Source: Hypsibius dujardini
Taxonomy: Eukaryota; Tardigrada; Eutardigrada; Parachela; Hypsibiidae
NCBI GenBank assembly: GCA_001579985.1
Contig: LRSR01013072.1
Location: 1 to 39,528 of the forward strand
Reading direction: 5' to 3'
Length of the DNA stretch: 39,528 nt
The notes under the pieces are model-generated. The model made no database searches and was not told the DNA's origin. It saw only the letters and a program-made list of their open reading frames with translations. The translations under genes were made by a program, and so were the position numbers. Of this stretch, positions 22,941-35,295 are shown piece by piece (the stretch's first letter is position 1; every line of letters begins with the position of its first letter).

Positions 22941-24697
22941 GGCTATTTTACCCCCCCTTTTGGGGCTGAATAGATCCCCGGCTATTTTACCCCTCCCTGA
23001 ATACACAAGGAGGGGCCCAATAGCACCCCAGCTATTTTACCCCTCCCTAGGGCCGAATAGATCCCTGGCTATTTTACCCCTCCCTAGAAACTATTCTACC
23101 CCTCCCGTCCGCTGTCTGTCTGTCCGTTTACTCTCCGTCTGTTGTCTGTCTGTCCATCCGTTGCCCGTCTGTCCGTTGTTTACGCCCCCACTCCGCCCGT
23201 CCGTTTATTTTCCGTCCGCTATCTGTCCCTCCGTTAACTTTCCGTTCGTTGTCTGTCAGTTCGATGTCTGTCCGTTCGTTAATTTTCCGTCTGTTGTCTG
23301 TCTGTCCGTTGTCCGTCCGTCCGATGTCCGTCCGTCCGTTGTCCGCCTTTCCGTTTTCCGTACATCTGTTCTCCGTCCGTCCGTTGTTCGTCTGTCCTTC
23401 GTTGTCCGTCTGTCATCTGTCCATCCGTTGTCGGTCTGTCCACTATCTGCCTGGTCGTTGTCTGTCTGTCCTTTTTCTGTCTTCCCGTTGCCCGTACGTC
23501 TAATAACTGTCTGTTGACGGACGGAGGGATGGGCTACGAGGGGACGGACAGCGGACAGACGAACGGAAGAAGAGCGGACGGGCGAAGCACGAACGGACGG
23601 ACGAAAGGACGGACAGACGGACGGAGGGACGGAGGGACGGACGACGGACGGACGGACGACGGACGGACTGACGGACGGACGGACGGACGACGGACGGAGG
23701 GACGACGGGCGGACGACGGACGGACGGAGGACGGACGAAGAACGGACAAAGAACGGACAAAGAACAGACGGACTGAGTGACAACGAACGGACGGACGGAC
23801 GGACAACGGACAGATGGACGGATGGATGGACGACTGAAGGACGACGGACGACGGACGGACGGATCACGGACGGACGACGGACGGACGGATCACGGACGGA
23901 CGATGGACGGACGGAGGGACGATGGACGGACGGACGACTGACGGACGACGGACGGACGGATCACGGACGGACGATGGACGGACGGATGACGGACGGACGG
24001 ACGGATGGACGGACGAAGAACGGACAAAGAACAGACGGACTGAGGGACGAACAACGGACGGACGGTTAACAGACCGACTGACTACAAACGGACGGATAAG
24101 TGCGGCGACACGACGGACGGACGGACAGACGGACGACAGAAGAACGGAGGGACGGACAACGGACGGACGACGGACGGATTGACAACGAACGGACAGACGG
24201 ACGAGAAACGGACGGACAACGGACAGATTGATAAACAAACAGCGGAGGGACAGACAACGGAAAGACAGACAGACGAAGGACGGATTGACAATCGGGACAT
24301 CGGACGGAACGGACACGGACAGACGGACAAGGAAAAGACGGAAAACGGATGGTCAGACAACAGACGGACGGAAAACAGACAGACAGAGAACTGGCGGACT
24401 CACAACAGACGGACGGACGGACAACAGACAGACGGAGGGACGGACAATGGACGGACGGATAACGGACCGACAGACAACGGACAGGAGGGTAAAACAACTT
24501 CCAGAGAGTGGTAGAATAATCTGGGATCTATTGGGTCCTAGGGAGGGGAAAATAGCCGGGGTGCTATTAAACCTCTCGTTGTGTATTCAGGGAGGGGTAA
24601 AATAGCCAGGGTTCTATTGGGCCCGAGGGAGGGGTAAAATAGCCGGGGTGCTATTGGGCCCCACACACTACAAGGGAGGGGTAAAGTAGCTGTAGCC
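22941..24697. repeat. 1.76-kb foldback region of degenerate tetramers
   Basis: The left part (22941-23512) has four copies of GGCTATTTTACCCCTCCCT-type blocks and then degenerate CCGT/CTGT tetramers. At about 23513 the strand composition flips, and the right part (to 24697) is ACGG/GACA tetramers ending in four inverted AGGGAGGGGTAAAATAGC blocks. The arms are unequal, about 570 and 1180 bp. Very long translations in this region are artefacts. Confidence 0.93.
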
Positions 24698-24845
24698 AAA
24701 ATTGAATGATACAACGCTTGCAACGGCTATACCGTTCACGCCAGTTCAGGTGCTAGCTGGATCAGACATGATCTGTGATTCGAACAGTTTTTTTCTGTCA
24801 CACGGTAGTTTAGTCTCTTAAAAAAGCAGAAAAACCTTTCTACAC

Positions 24846-25156
24846 TAAGGGTATTCAAAGTTCGATTATTTGCCGTGATTATCTCGCTAATTCAAACTCG
24901 CTAATCTCCCTGGTTTTGCACGCCAATGCAACGGTGATACGAGGACACGCCCCCTGGCTTACCTGAGGCTGTGTCTCCTTCGCTAATCTCAATTCACATG
25001 GACCACTCACAAGACAGATGCACACAATTAGCGAGCAGATAACCGAGAAAAGCAGCTCCTTGGCTGCTTTTTTCGCTTATCTTCAAAACCAGGGAGATTA
25101 GCGAGTTTGAATTAGCGAGATAATCGCTGCAAATAATCGAACTTTGAATACCCTTA
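24846..25156. mobile_element. Family E foldback MITE (single copy)
   Basis: 311 bp between TA dinucleotides. Arms AGGGTATTCAAAGTTCGATT / inverse, extended by TAATTCAAACTCGCTAATCT and CCCTGGTTTT pairs, with an unpaired core of about 130 bp. Confidence 0.88.
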
Positions 25157-25236
25157 CTCTAGACCAGCAAAACGGCAACAGCTGATTTTCCGAAGTGTTG
25201 TGCCAGGATGCGTCTCCAAACGGCCCACCAAATTAT

Positions 25237-25352
25237 ATACAGACGTGGCCACAAAGTAGCGCTGCCCGAGTTAAGCTATTTAGCTCGTTCAGTGCGGGCT
25301 AGCGAGATAAAGGCTTGACTCGAGCAGAGCTATCTGGTGGTCACGTGTGTAG
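25237..25352. mobile_element. Family A foldback MITE, diverged copy 5
   Basis: Same plan (ACGTGGCCACAAAGTAGCGC ... GGTCACGTGTGTA; internal GAGTTAAGC and GCTTGACTC) but with many substitutions. Lies about 430 bp upstream of the PSME4 start. Confidence 0.6.
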
Positions 25353-25784
25353 TCGAATGGCGGGCCGTGCAGTTACCTCTTTTAATCCCAAAGTGAGTTG
25401 AACGTGGACGATTTTGCTAATACTTCCTTGGGAAATTTTGACACCGGTACCTTTTTAAATTACTACTTAGTATTTAGTTTATCTTGTGGGCAATCGAGTG
25501 GTAAGCCATTAAGGGTTTTATGCAATCGGCGCAACTCCGGGTGCTCCATCCCCGTACAGTAGTTGCAATTCGCATGATGTTTGATAGCTATCCGACTAGA
25601 TTGATTGTTCGATTCGAAGTGATTTGAATACAAAGTCGTACTATTCATTCCGTCAGAACAAATTGAGACTCTGACTTCAGTAACTTGAATGGATGAATCG
25701 ATTGATTTGCTTGCTTTCAAAATTTGTCATTTTCTCGTGCTCAGAGTGATTTTATGGTGTGGACCGTTTTGCAGGGGAGGCAAA
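25353..25784. promoter_or_regulatory. PSME4 upstream region
   Basis: No gene seen. TTTTGCAG ends at 25774, ten bases before the PSME4 start codon, and reads as a 3' splice site for a leader exon or a spliced leader. Confidence 0.4.
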
Positions 25785-27233
25785 ATGGAAATCAATCTGC
25801 CGGACACGGAGTTTCAGCTAGATGTAGAAGATCTCGACGAAGCGGAGAATGAGGAGGAAGATCTGGAGCATCCGGGGATATGTGGCCACGCAGGCCTCTC
25901 CCGCAAGTTCGCGCATCACTACCAGCAGCAGCTGAGTGCCAATTTCTTGCTGCCCTACTCAGCCCAACTGGACGCGGAGTCTTCGCTTTGGATGCAAGAA
26001 ATCAAGGAAGGATTGGCTAAATCTGTCATTCTAGGCGACTTCAGGCCCGGCCTGATTATATGGTCTACGCGGCTTGAACAGTACATGCGACTGTTTGGTA
26101 GGAAATTCACGAAAGAGGATCATATTCAGCTGGTCAAGCTGTATTTCGAGCTGGTGACGGATGCAAACATGGAAGTGTCCCTTATTTCAAGAATGTGCCA
26201 GGTATGTGTGCGTGGATATGTCTTGTGTCTCAGTCGTCGATTGATTGATTGATTTTAAATCATGGATCAGTTTCATTTCAAGTAAAATTGGCTGCTGCAG
26301 ACGGGGCACCGCACGAGTCAACGATTGATTTATCAATTGCGGTTGCGGACGTTAAATTATTATTAAAAAAATTCGATAAATAAAAGACGTTCAATTCTGG
26401 GCAGTGTTCGTTCCTTATGTCGACCAGTGATTATTGCATTTCTTTCAGAGTTGTTGGTTTTATTTTATGTATACCAGGCAAACGCTCTGGGTTGAATCAC
26501 TACATGGGTTGAATCAGTCGGGTGGCGGAGGGCGCCACGAGTGGAAATTGTAAACAACACTCATTCAGCAATACACACACCGCCTGCGGCGCCCTCCGCC
26601 ACCTGACTGATTCAACCTATGTAGTGATTCAACCCAGAGCGTTTGCCTGGTATTGTTAACAGTACGAGCTCGTATTATTTTAACTAAACCTCATACGGGA
26701 AAGTAAAGCTCGGTTCAAGTCGATTTGATTCATGTGTTTTTGTTTGCCTTCCAGATTTTGTGCGACCTCCTCCGTAAGACCGAACTGATTTCTCCGACGG
26801 ATTTGCAGTTGTCGTGGAGGAAGCTCTACGAAACATATGAACGCATTCAGTACGATCGGGACCAGTGTAAGACCATCTGGAAATTTCGGCTCGCCGTGCT
26901 GGTTTTAATTGGAATATGCTTCCGTTATTAAGGGCATGGACTACTGCAAGTCCCCGACAGTCTCGGGACTAATTTTACTCTCGTTTTGAACTGCTGCCGA
27001 TGCTACTTCCCTCAAGGTAATTCTGCCTGTAGCACGCTCTGTGAACTGTGAAAGTCTGTAGGAGGCTTTTCGCACTCACCAAAGGTCATCAATGGACGCA
27101 ATCACAGCGCCACATGCCGACAAACAAGCAGACTGAACAGACAGACAGACAGACAGACAGGTAGACAGACAGACGGATAGACACACAGGCAGACAGACAC
27201 ACAGACAGACACACAGACGGATAGAGACACAGG

Positions 27234-27286
<53 letters not shown>

Positions 27287-30108
27287 GGACATGAGCCGCC
27301 ATACAGAGAGACAGACGAATAGACAAACAGATAAATAGTTAGACAATTTGTGTTTCCAACATATACAACGCCGAGCATTATATGGCAATAGCCGCACCAC
27401 AGAAATGGTACGTACATGTAATTTGAACCACCATTACAGTGTTTGTTGTTGTTTAGATGCAACACGGGAAATGCTGGACACTTGGTAAGCTTGGGGTCTG
27501 TAGATGATTTTTCTGGTCGATTGGAAAATTGTTCGCAAACCTAACCTGCATGCCCCCACTCATGCCGTTTATGAACCCTGTCGGTTTTCTGTTTTCAGGC
27601 GGCCTCTTCTGTGTCCCCACGCCCCTTCCATGAAAAAGGTATTATTTCTTAATTTTCTTGGCACAGTCTGCGCCTGGAACTGATTGCTGTTGATTTTTAT
27701 ATTGGAACTTGGATGTTTTGTGATGTAGGGTATTCGATACTTTGCCCACTTCTTACCGACTGTCATGGCTCCTGGTGAAGAGCATTGGCGGCTGTGGTTT
27801 GACGAGTTCCTCGGATTATGGTTGTCCTTTGCCAGCGTCACATCCTGGGAAAACGATATCATTTCCCTCTTCTGTCGCCTTGCCCTGGACAATCTTGGAC
27901 GCGTGGATTGGACTCCCTACATCTCTGTCATTTTCACCAAATTTCTTCGCAATCTCCGCTTGCCCGTGGGAAAGAAGCGAGTGAAACTGACGGGGGAAAA
28001 GAAGTCATTCGATATCGCCAGTGCGGCCATCTGGCCAGCATGTATGCTACACGAGGACCTCTGCCTAACCGCGCTTGAAGATCTCTTTAAAGCGGTGGAA
28101 CTGTATTTTCATCCCTCAAACTACGGCGACTGGACTGCAAAGTTGTCCAGCATGTTGATGAAGATCCCCCAGTGCATCGTTGGGCGTGTGAATTTGGAGA
28201 GGTAATCAGTCACTCACAAGCTCCTGTGACTTGTTTTTTGCCCTGTCTCGATCAAGTTTTTGAATATGTTATTGTTATTTCTCATTCAGATATAAGAAAC
28301 CGTCCTGGTTGCCGGCTGTTCCAGTTACAGCACACTTATCAGACGACAGAATACGCCGTTTCGCTCTTGCCATGAAGCCGATCCTTCTGCTCAACATGTA
28401 CAGCAAACATATCGGCATGCGGCTGGAAACATTGTTTGCTCTAAAGAATTTGGCGGAGCTAGTTCCAGACTTGATTGTGGTAAGTTGTGAAATCCGTAAC
28501 CGGTTCTGCTTCACTCGTGCAGAGGAACAAGACTGGGCTACGGTATTCCATGTAATATTATATTGAGCTGTAGTATTCTGACTTCGGTTTCACTTGTTTT
28601 AGCCGGAACTTCTTGAGCGGCTTTATCCGGCACTCGATTCTCTAACTGAACCACACAGGTTGACTGCGTCCATGTCCGCAGTGACCATCTGCATGCGAAG
28701 CCTCTTCAGCATCGAGCAAGGCCGATCTCATGTCTTGCCACTTCTTATGGCCGTCCTTCCGGGCATCGATTCAAACGATTATCGGAAATCTACATGCACC
28801 TTCTCCTTTCTGACATGCTTAGTTTCTATGGTCCCACTGGAGGATTGCTCGGACTCTGCGGATCGGACTGATCTTTCGGAGGAAGAACGCTCGGTATGCA
28901 ATAAACCAGAAATCAGATTATGAAGCCATGGAACCGACATAGACTGGTCAGTAGGACTTGTTGTTTGACTACTACCTTTTATCTTTTAACAGCTCTGTCA
29001 CGCTAGTGCTGGGTTCGAGGAGTTTGCTCTGCAGTGCTTTGACCGGTGCTTGATGTACATCTCCAACTCAACTAACGATCTCCACGGTCGGCATGACTCT
29101 GTCTCGCGGGGTACGTCGCATCCATATTCCTCTCGTAACACTTGTCATCCTTCCTCCGCTAGCAGAACTATCTCTCTTATCACAGATATCAACGAACGAA
29201 TGACCCGCGAAGAAAAGTTCACTCGACTCGGCATGTCATCCCTAGTAGCAACGATCATATACCAGTGCTCTGACCAGATATGTGCGTCCGTCCTGCAACA
29301 GCTGTACAGCTTTGTATCCAGTCGATACCTGTCCTACAACCACTACACGGGCGCGGCGGTGGCCAGCTTCTGCGCTATGGCTGTTCGACTGCGACCGGCT
29401 GTAGCTGAGAAAGTGATCTTCGAGCCGATATTGAAGCTTCTGAGAGATCGCGTTAGAAGTAAGATTCATTGTAGGGGCTGTTCTTCATCCTGTTGTTCTA
29501 ATAATGTATCTTTCTTTTTTTTTAGTTGCAGCAAAAGATCTTGCAGTGAATGAGGAAATGGATGAAGAAATAGCTTGGACAGTTAAGCTGGCTGCTGAAG
29601 TTCTGGGATCTTCCGGGCGTATTGTTCTCAATTCCCAACGGTCTTCTCTGGTCCAGTGTATGGAGACTCTTCTTCTCACCAAATGTTCGCTGCTGTACAA
29701 GTTGGTCGTAGTGCTCTTCAGGTCCTGTCTACGCGGTCTTCTCCTCACGTTCCCCACGAACATGAGATCCGTCAACTCAGAAGAGTTGGATGTGGCACCT
29801 GATGAATTTCTGCCTATCCGACATTGGTGTCAGAGTATCCCCCAACGAAGTTTGAAGGTGGAATGGTATGTGCCGAACGACGCAGAAGTTGACTTTGCCG
29901 AGGAACTGATCAGGCAGTTTTTGGAACCAGCTTTGGAAATATTAAGGTTCGTTTATGTTGTTTAACGGAGGAAAAACCAGACCCGTATGGTAGACGACTC
30001 CTGCGAGTGGTCCGGTCGAGTGATAGACAGTAGACGGACGGACGGAGAGACCTATAGATAGACAGACAGACGGACAGACAGAAAGACCAGACCAGATAGA
30101 CAAAACAA

Positions 30109-30157
<49 letters not shown>

Positions 30158-33100
30158 TAGACAGACAGACAGACAAACAGACGGATAGACAGGCAAGCAG
30201 GTTGACAGATAGCGAGACAGATCGCAAGGCAGTTGGACATATAGTATAGGCAGGCGATGAGATTATACATCCGCACAGATAGACAACTATATTTGAAAAG
30301 GCAACGATGTTGATTTTTTGCCTCATTTCAGATGTCATGCTGATGGCAGCCAGCCACTTGACCGGAAAGAACTAGAACGGACTTTGTTGTTGGTGGAGAT
30401 GTTTGTCGCAGGAGCAGCGATACGTTTTCCCTTTGACAGCGCTACGGTTAACCAAATTCTGCCTTGCGAAACCGCCGTCAAAATCTACTCGATCTCACCG
30501 GATCCCATAATCTGTACGAGCGAGCGGGAAATTCTTATTGCTGGCCGGCCGGCTCGACAGTACCTCTTCGATGTCATCCAGCCGGTGCTAAGGAAGATCT
30601 CGCTGGACGACGAGGACGATGTTAAATCCATCAAGATTATTCTGCGGATATTTCGCTCATTGATGTTTTTTCGCGGGCTGGAGAACGAGGAGGTCCAAAG
30701 CAGGATCAAGGGCCACATTGTGACAGGAAAACAGCTAGGACGGAATTTGGGTTTTCGAAACGAGCAGTTGCGACTGCTGCTGTTCGAGCGCCTGGCCATC
30801 CAGCATCTTCGACGGCACTATGTAAGTAGGAATTATAGCTAAATAATAACACGTTGCACTTTTCTGCACGCCCTGCTGATTTTCAGGATCACCGCGGATC
30901 CCCTTTGACGAAGCTTCGCCTTGCTGTTCTGATGGAAATGATCCAACTGGCAACTGGGCCGTACAGGGACATCCGAATCTTGGGACAGAACTACTTCACG
31001 GACGGCATGAACAACATTCGGTAGTGACTTTTTCGCTTCAAACGCGTGTTCGTTATCTCCTGATTGTTCGGTCATTTAGCTTTCGCTCCCCTTTTCTCAG
31101 ATTTGCCTATCGTGCCTTTGTGGATGAAATCCTCAGCAAACTCGACCAAAGTCTTGGTGATGTCGAACAGAAAGCTCAGATGAAAGGCAGTTTGTACCTG
31201 ATTCTCGGCGGACGGGGTGGGAGTCTGGTGAACAAGCACGACTGGCATACACTCGCCAAATGTTTCCCTGCTTTGCTAAAAGTAGCAAGTGACAGCAGAA
31301 CCGCAACCGCAATCTTTGACAAACTCGCAGAAAGAATGGATCGTAACTTCTCCACGACCATGATTTGCATTCACGCAGCGGAGGGGGCGAGTCGAGTGGC
31401 GGATGAGATGCTGAATTTGCTAGACCCCGCAATTATTGGCTCGATTGACGAGCGATCAGCGCAGCGGGTTGTGGTTTGGAATAAACGACTGGAGGAAAGT
31501 GCGGAGAACGAACGGCTTTTTCTGTCATTGAGCCACTCCTTGATCGACTTTGTCCGCGAGCGCATCACGAAACCGAAAAATTTCCATTTCGCGCTTTTTG
31601 TGCTCTCATTTCTCGGTAAAAATAATTTGAAATTTTTATTTATTACTACAAAGAGTACCAGGCAAACGCTATGGGTTGAATCGCTACATGGGTTGAATCC
31701 GTGGGGTGGCGGAGGGCGCCACAAGTGTAAATTGTAAACGACACTCATTCAATTTTCACGTGTGGCGCCCTCCGCCACCCCACCGATTCAACCCATGTAG
31801 AGATTCAACCTATAGCGTTTGCCTGGTATGTGTTAACGGCGTTTAATTGTCGTTTCAGTTCGTCGGGACGTCGCTCTGTCAGTGGACCTCGCGAATGTCT
31901 TTATGGACAACTGGGCTAATACTTCTTCCGACAAGGCCCGAGCACTGGCAAAGCATCCCATTTTGAGTGTGATGCGCTGTATTAAGAGGCCGATCATCCG
32001 CACTACACTGAACGGCCTCGACAAGAACGTGCCGAAAGAATCAATGGGGGCGCCACAAGCGGGCATTCGTTCTGACAACTTGTGGCTCTGCTTTGACGAG
32101 AACCAGCTTCCACGGAACGAGAAAGAATATGAAAGTAAATTGGCGTTTCGTTTCGGCGATTCGTTTCGGCGTTTCGTTTCGGCGTTTCGTTTCGGCGTTT
32201 CGTTTCGACGTTTCGTTTCGACGTTTCGTTTCGGCGTTTCGTTTCGGCGTTTCGTTTCGACGTTTCGTTTCGGCGCTTCGTTTCGGCGTTTCGGCAGTAC
32301 TGTACATAAGAAGCGATCCCATTTGCTCTTTATAAAGCTCCTGGTCTTCTCATTCTGCAGGTACCATATTCGTGGACAAGGCTCATCATGGTTATTATGG
32401 ATTCCCCGAATCGCTTCGAGTACGTACCAGTCACTCAGAAGCCCAGACTCGTGCTTTATGTAACACGAGCGCACGTAATAGATACGAATGTTAGCCGGAC
32501 TCTTTTTGGCTTCCTGTTTTTACTTCGATGTATTTGACTTAGGTTGCAAGTCCTGTGAAAGATCAAGTCGTAGCGGGCGATATGCCGAGTTCTCTCAGTT
32601 CAGTGGAACGGGCTGTCTACGATAAGATGATGGAGGAAGCTTACGTTGAAATTCTCATTCGCCTGATGTCAGTGGAGGACTCCAAGCAGCACGGCAAATT
32701 TGATCAGTTCACTTACTGGATATTTCGCACTCTGTTCCGCCACTTCGAGGATGCCTTTCTGCCGATCTTTTTGCCTCATCTTACGAGGCTGGTCTCTTCC
32801 AAGGATGAACATCAGCATCGCTGTGCGGCGGAGATTCTATCGGGCATTGTTCGGGGATCGAAACGTTGGCCCTACAAGAAACTGCTTCACATGTGGGATG
32901 TGGTGACTCCGCTGCTGAAGACGGCCTTGGCCAATTTGTCAACCGAATCTCTGGCTGACTGGGGTAGGACGCAACTCGACTTATATTCCGAGCGTTTGTT
33001 TGGGATATTCATGCTGTTGGTTTTGCTTTAGGGGTATTTGCGCAGTTTGCGAACGAAGGTGACGCGCGGCGCAACTTTCCTTTAATTAAAATCTTTTTCG

Positions 33101-34523
33101 AGCTGCCAAGGACGGATACTTCCTTCCAGTCTTCGTCGCGTTTGTATGTTCTCCAAAGCGCTTTCTTCGGCTCCTTCGACTGGCGCCGGAAGGAACTTCA
33201 CACGAAGATTTTGGATTTGATGAAGGATCGAATCGAAGAACCCTATCGAGACCGGGTTAGTTCTATCTTTCAGGTCCAGTGATGCATTTGTGCAGTAAAT
33301 CATTTTTGCCAGTTTGTCCATTTTTGCCTCTAATTTTCAATTCTTGCCGTCTTTCTACCAGGTCGCGTGGACTTTGTCCAATCTGTTTCGGAATGAAATA
33401 CACTTGCCGACGACCAATCAATCCATCCAGCAGACTCCACGCCTAGTCGACTTCCTGACAGAGTACTACGACAAGATCAAAGCTTTGCTTCTTCCACCGA
33501 ATCACCTGAACCATCTGAACCACCTGAACTATCTGAACCACCTGATTCCGGGTCAGGGGGAACCAGCCATGGCAATCTTCAAAACTTTGGTGAAGATGAT
33601 CTCCCAGACCGTCATCCTTTCTTTGTCGTTTGGTCCACCCCAGTTACAAGTACGTCCGTCTTCTTCTTCTTCTTTCCATTGACCGACTCAGTTGTCTCTT
33701 TACAGTGTTCTGCATGTTGTAATGTTTTAGTGGTTTCTGCCGCTCCTTCTGCGCTTTGAAAACGACTCCCGCGACGAAGAACTGCGAAACGATTGTCTGA
33801 CTGCTCTGGCTTGCCTGTCGCAGATTGCGCTCTCACTGCCGGAGATTGAGGAGATGTTGACCCAGGTGGAGACTGTTGTGGGCGACCAGACCGGCAATGT
33901 TCCTTGGCGGGACCGCGTCTTGGCGTTGGGCCATCTGCAGACCGTAGTGTTTAACAATTTCTTCACCATCAAGAGCAATTCCGACTGGGTTCAACGGGTG
34001 CATCGATTAGCAGTCCAGGTATGCTGCAGCAGGAGTTTCTTGCTGTTAACAACTGCAGTACTCTTCATTGTGCGATATCGTGTGGCCATTTTAGAATCTG
34101 GAAAATGAAAGTCTGGAAGTTCGAGAGACGGCATCAGTGACCCTCGCGGGCTTAGTTCAGTGCGGTTTCATCTCACTCGAGAAAAGCTTCCTGGATCAGT
34201 TCTTCCGTAAGAGCACGACCAAGTATCGTCTCGGGGAAGAGAAATCCGCCAAAGCTCTCCTCACTCGTCATGCCGGCATCCTGGGCCTTACGGCCTACAT
34301 CTCAGCTTTCCCTTATTCGGTCGCGATACATACGCCGGATATCCTTGTCATTTTGAGCGGTCACGTGAACGACCCACAGCCGATTAACCAAACTGTCTCG
34401 AACGCAATTAAGGACTTTCGACGAACTCATTTGGATAACTGGAGCGAGCATAAGAAACTCTTCTCGGAAGATCAATTAGAGCGCTTGACGGACCTTTTGG
34501 TCTCTCCCACGTACTACGCTTAG
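25785..34523 (+). CDS. PSME4: PSME4, proteasome activator PA200/Blm10
   Basis: PA200 is a HEAT-repeat solenoid that caps the 20S proteasome without ATP (known). Exons: 25785-26201, 26755-26866, 26933-27016, 27457-27484, 27599-27638, 27729-28201, 28290-28479, 28603-28893, 28993-29110, 29186-29458, 29526-29946, 30332-30821, 30887-31020, 31101-31615, 31859-32134, 32361-32419, 32543-32963, 33032-33255, 33362-33649, 33731-34018, 34095-34523. All 20 junctions are GT-AG and in phase, giving about 1856 residues, close to the vertebrate 1843. Matches run end to end: LLPYSAQLDAESSLW, HWRLWFDEFLGLW, FHPSNYGDW, EILSGIVRGSKRWP, DPQPINQTVSNAIKDFRRTH. The protein ends LLVSPTYYA, retaining the penultimate tyrosine of the HbYX-like tail that docks in the alpha ring. 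I chose the 25785 start because the upstream frame is hydrophobic and crosses a splice acceptor. Family C MITEs lie in the introns 26202-26754 and 31616-31858. Confidence 0.97.
26472..26652. mobile_element. Family C MITE, copy 2
   Basis: 181 bp between TA dinucleotides, in the first PSME4 intron. Very similar to copy 1, and the same length. Confidence 0.93.
27135..27345. repeat. (CAGA)n array in PSME4 intron
   Basis: Degenerate GACA tetramers on the sense strand in intron 27017-27456, directly before the 28-nt exon. Confidence 0.95.
30003..30215. repeat. (CAGA)n array in PSME4 intron
   Basis: GACA tetramers in intron 29947-30331, with a near-perfect core at about 30112-30175. Confidence 0.95.
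31656..31828. mobile_element. Family C MITE, copy 3
   Basis: 173 bp between TA dinucleotides, in PSME4 intron 31616-31858. It keeps the arms but has a shorter central loop and several substitutions. It fills 71% of the intron and ends 30 bp before the next exon. Confidence 0.92.
32145..32297. repeat. 13-bp minisatellite
   Basis: About 11 copies of GGCGTTTCGTTTC with GACG variants, in PSME4 intron 32135-32360. It is open on both strands, which gives spurious FRRFVSAFR-type frames. Confidence 0.95.
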
Positions 34524-34797
34524 TGCTCATGCCTTCTTGTTTGCATATCTTTTCTTTGGATTGTCTTGCTTTTACGTTCTCCAGGATTGGACCATCCAGA
34601 CGGAATGACAGTTGTTTTACTCGTCCAGCAGCGACACCTTTCTGTAATACCTTTTCATGTGTGATGTGTTACGACTGAGTGAGTATCTCTTGTTTTGGCA
34701 TCTGCCATAAATCACCAAAACCACCAATGAATTCGCTCCTGCTTGAGTACGAGTACAATTGAGTAAATTTTTCAACCCATGTCGGAAGTAGACAGCT
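34524..34797. other. PSME4 3' flank
   Basis: Probable 3' UTR and spacer. I see no AATAAA close to the stop codon and no other gene. Confidence 0.35.
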
Positions 34798-35085
34798 TAC
34801 CGTAATCCCCCGATCTCGAGGGACACTTTTTTGCCCTACTAGTTAATTTGATCCACCCCGGATCTTATCTGTTCATCACCTTTTGCTATATTATCTACAA
34901 TCAATCAATCAATCAATCAACTGATTCAATGTGTGCGTCAAGAAATTCCGCTTACTCAATCAATCGCTGCTAAGTTGGTCTTAAATTTCAACCAATCACG
35001 ACACAGTGAATCCGATTGAACAGTCAACCGATGATTGGAGGGGGTGGGCTAAATTGTCCCTAGAGATCGGGGGAATACGGCGGTA
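34798..35085. mobile_element. Family F MITE, copy 3
   Basis: Termini TACCGTAATCCCCCGATC / GATCGGGGGAATACGG, with the same interior order as 9448-9762, including the CAAT microsatellite. Confidence 0.9.
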
Positions 35086-35295
35086 AGTAAACTTCGGGAG
35101 TGCTGTGTGTAGCCTGTGAGATATGTTGTGATCCATCCATCCAAACCGCAAGTAAGCGGTTGACAATGAATTTCGGTTTTTTACTCGTCGCCACGATTTC
35201 TCAGCCAGCAGCCCGCCGATGCGGGTCGCTGATTTACCGACTCCGAACAGTCATGCACAACAAGGGCGTGGCGTACTTCTGATTACAAAATAGAG

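Noticed and set aside
23249-24605. Long open frames rich in S/V/R/P or D/G/R/T on both strands
   Set aside because: They are translations of CCGT/ACGG tetramers, which lack stops in several frames at once; no amino-acid composition or splice evidence for a gene.
25689-25784. Upstream start for PSME4
   Set aside because: The extra N-terminus is hydrophobic, crosses a TTTTGCAG splice acceptor and is unlike other PSME4 proteins.
27076-27465. CLSVCLSV-type reading frames (also at 3412, 11944, 12717 and 29910)
   Set aside because: Produced by (CAGA)n/(TCTG)n arrays inside introns of genes whose exons are well defined.
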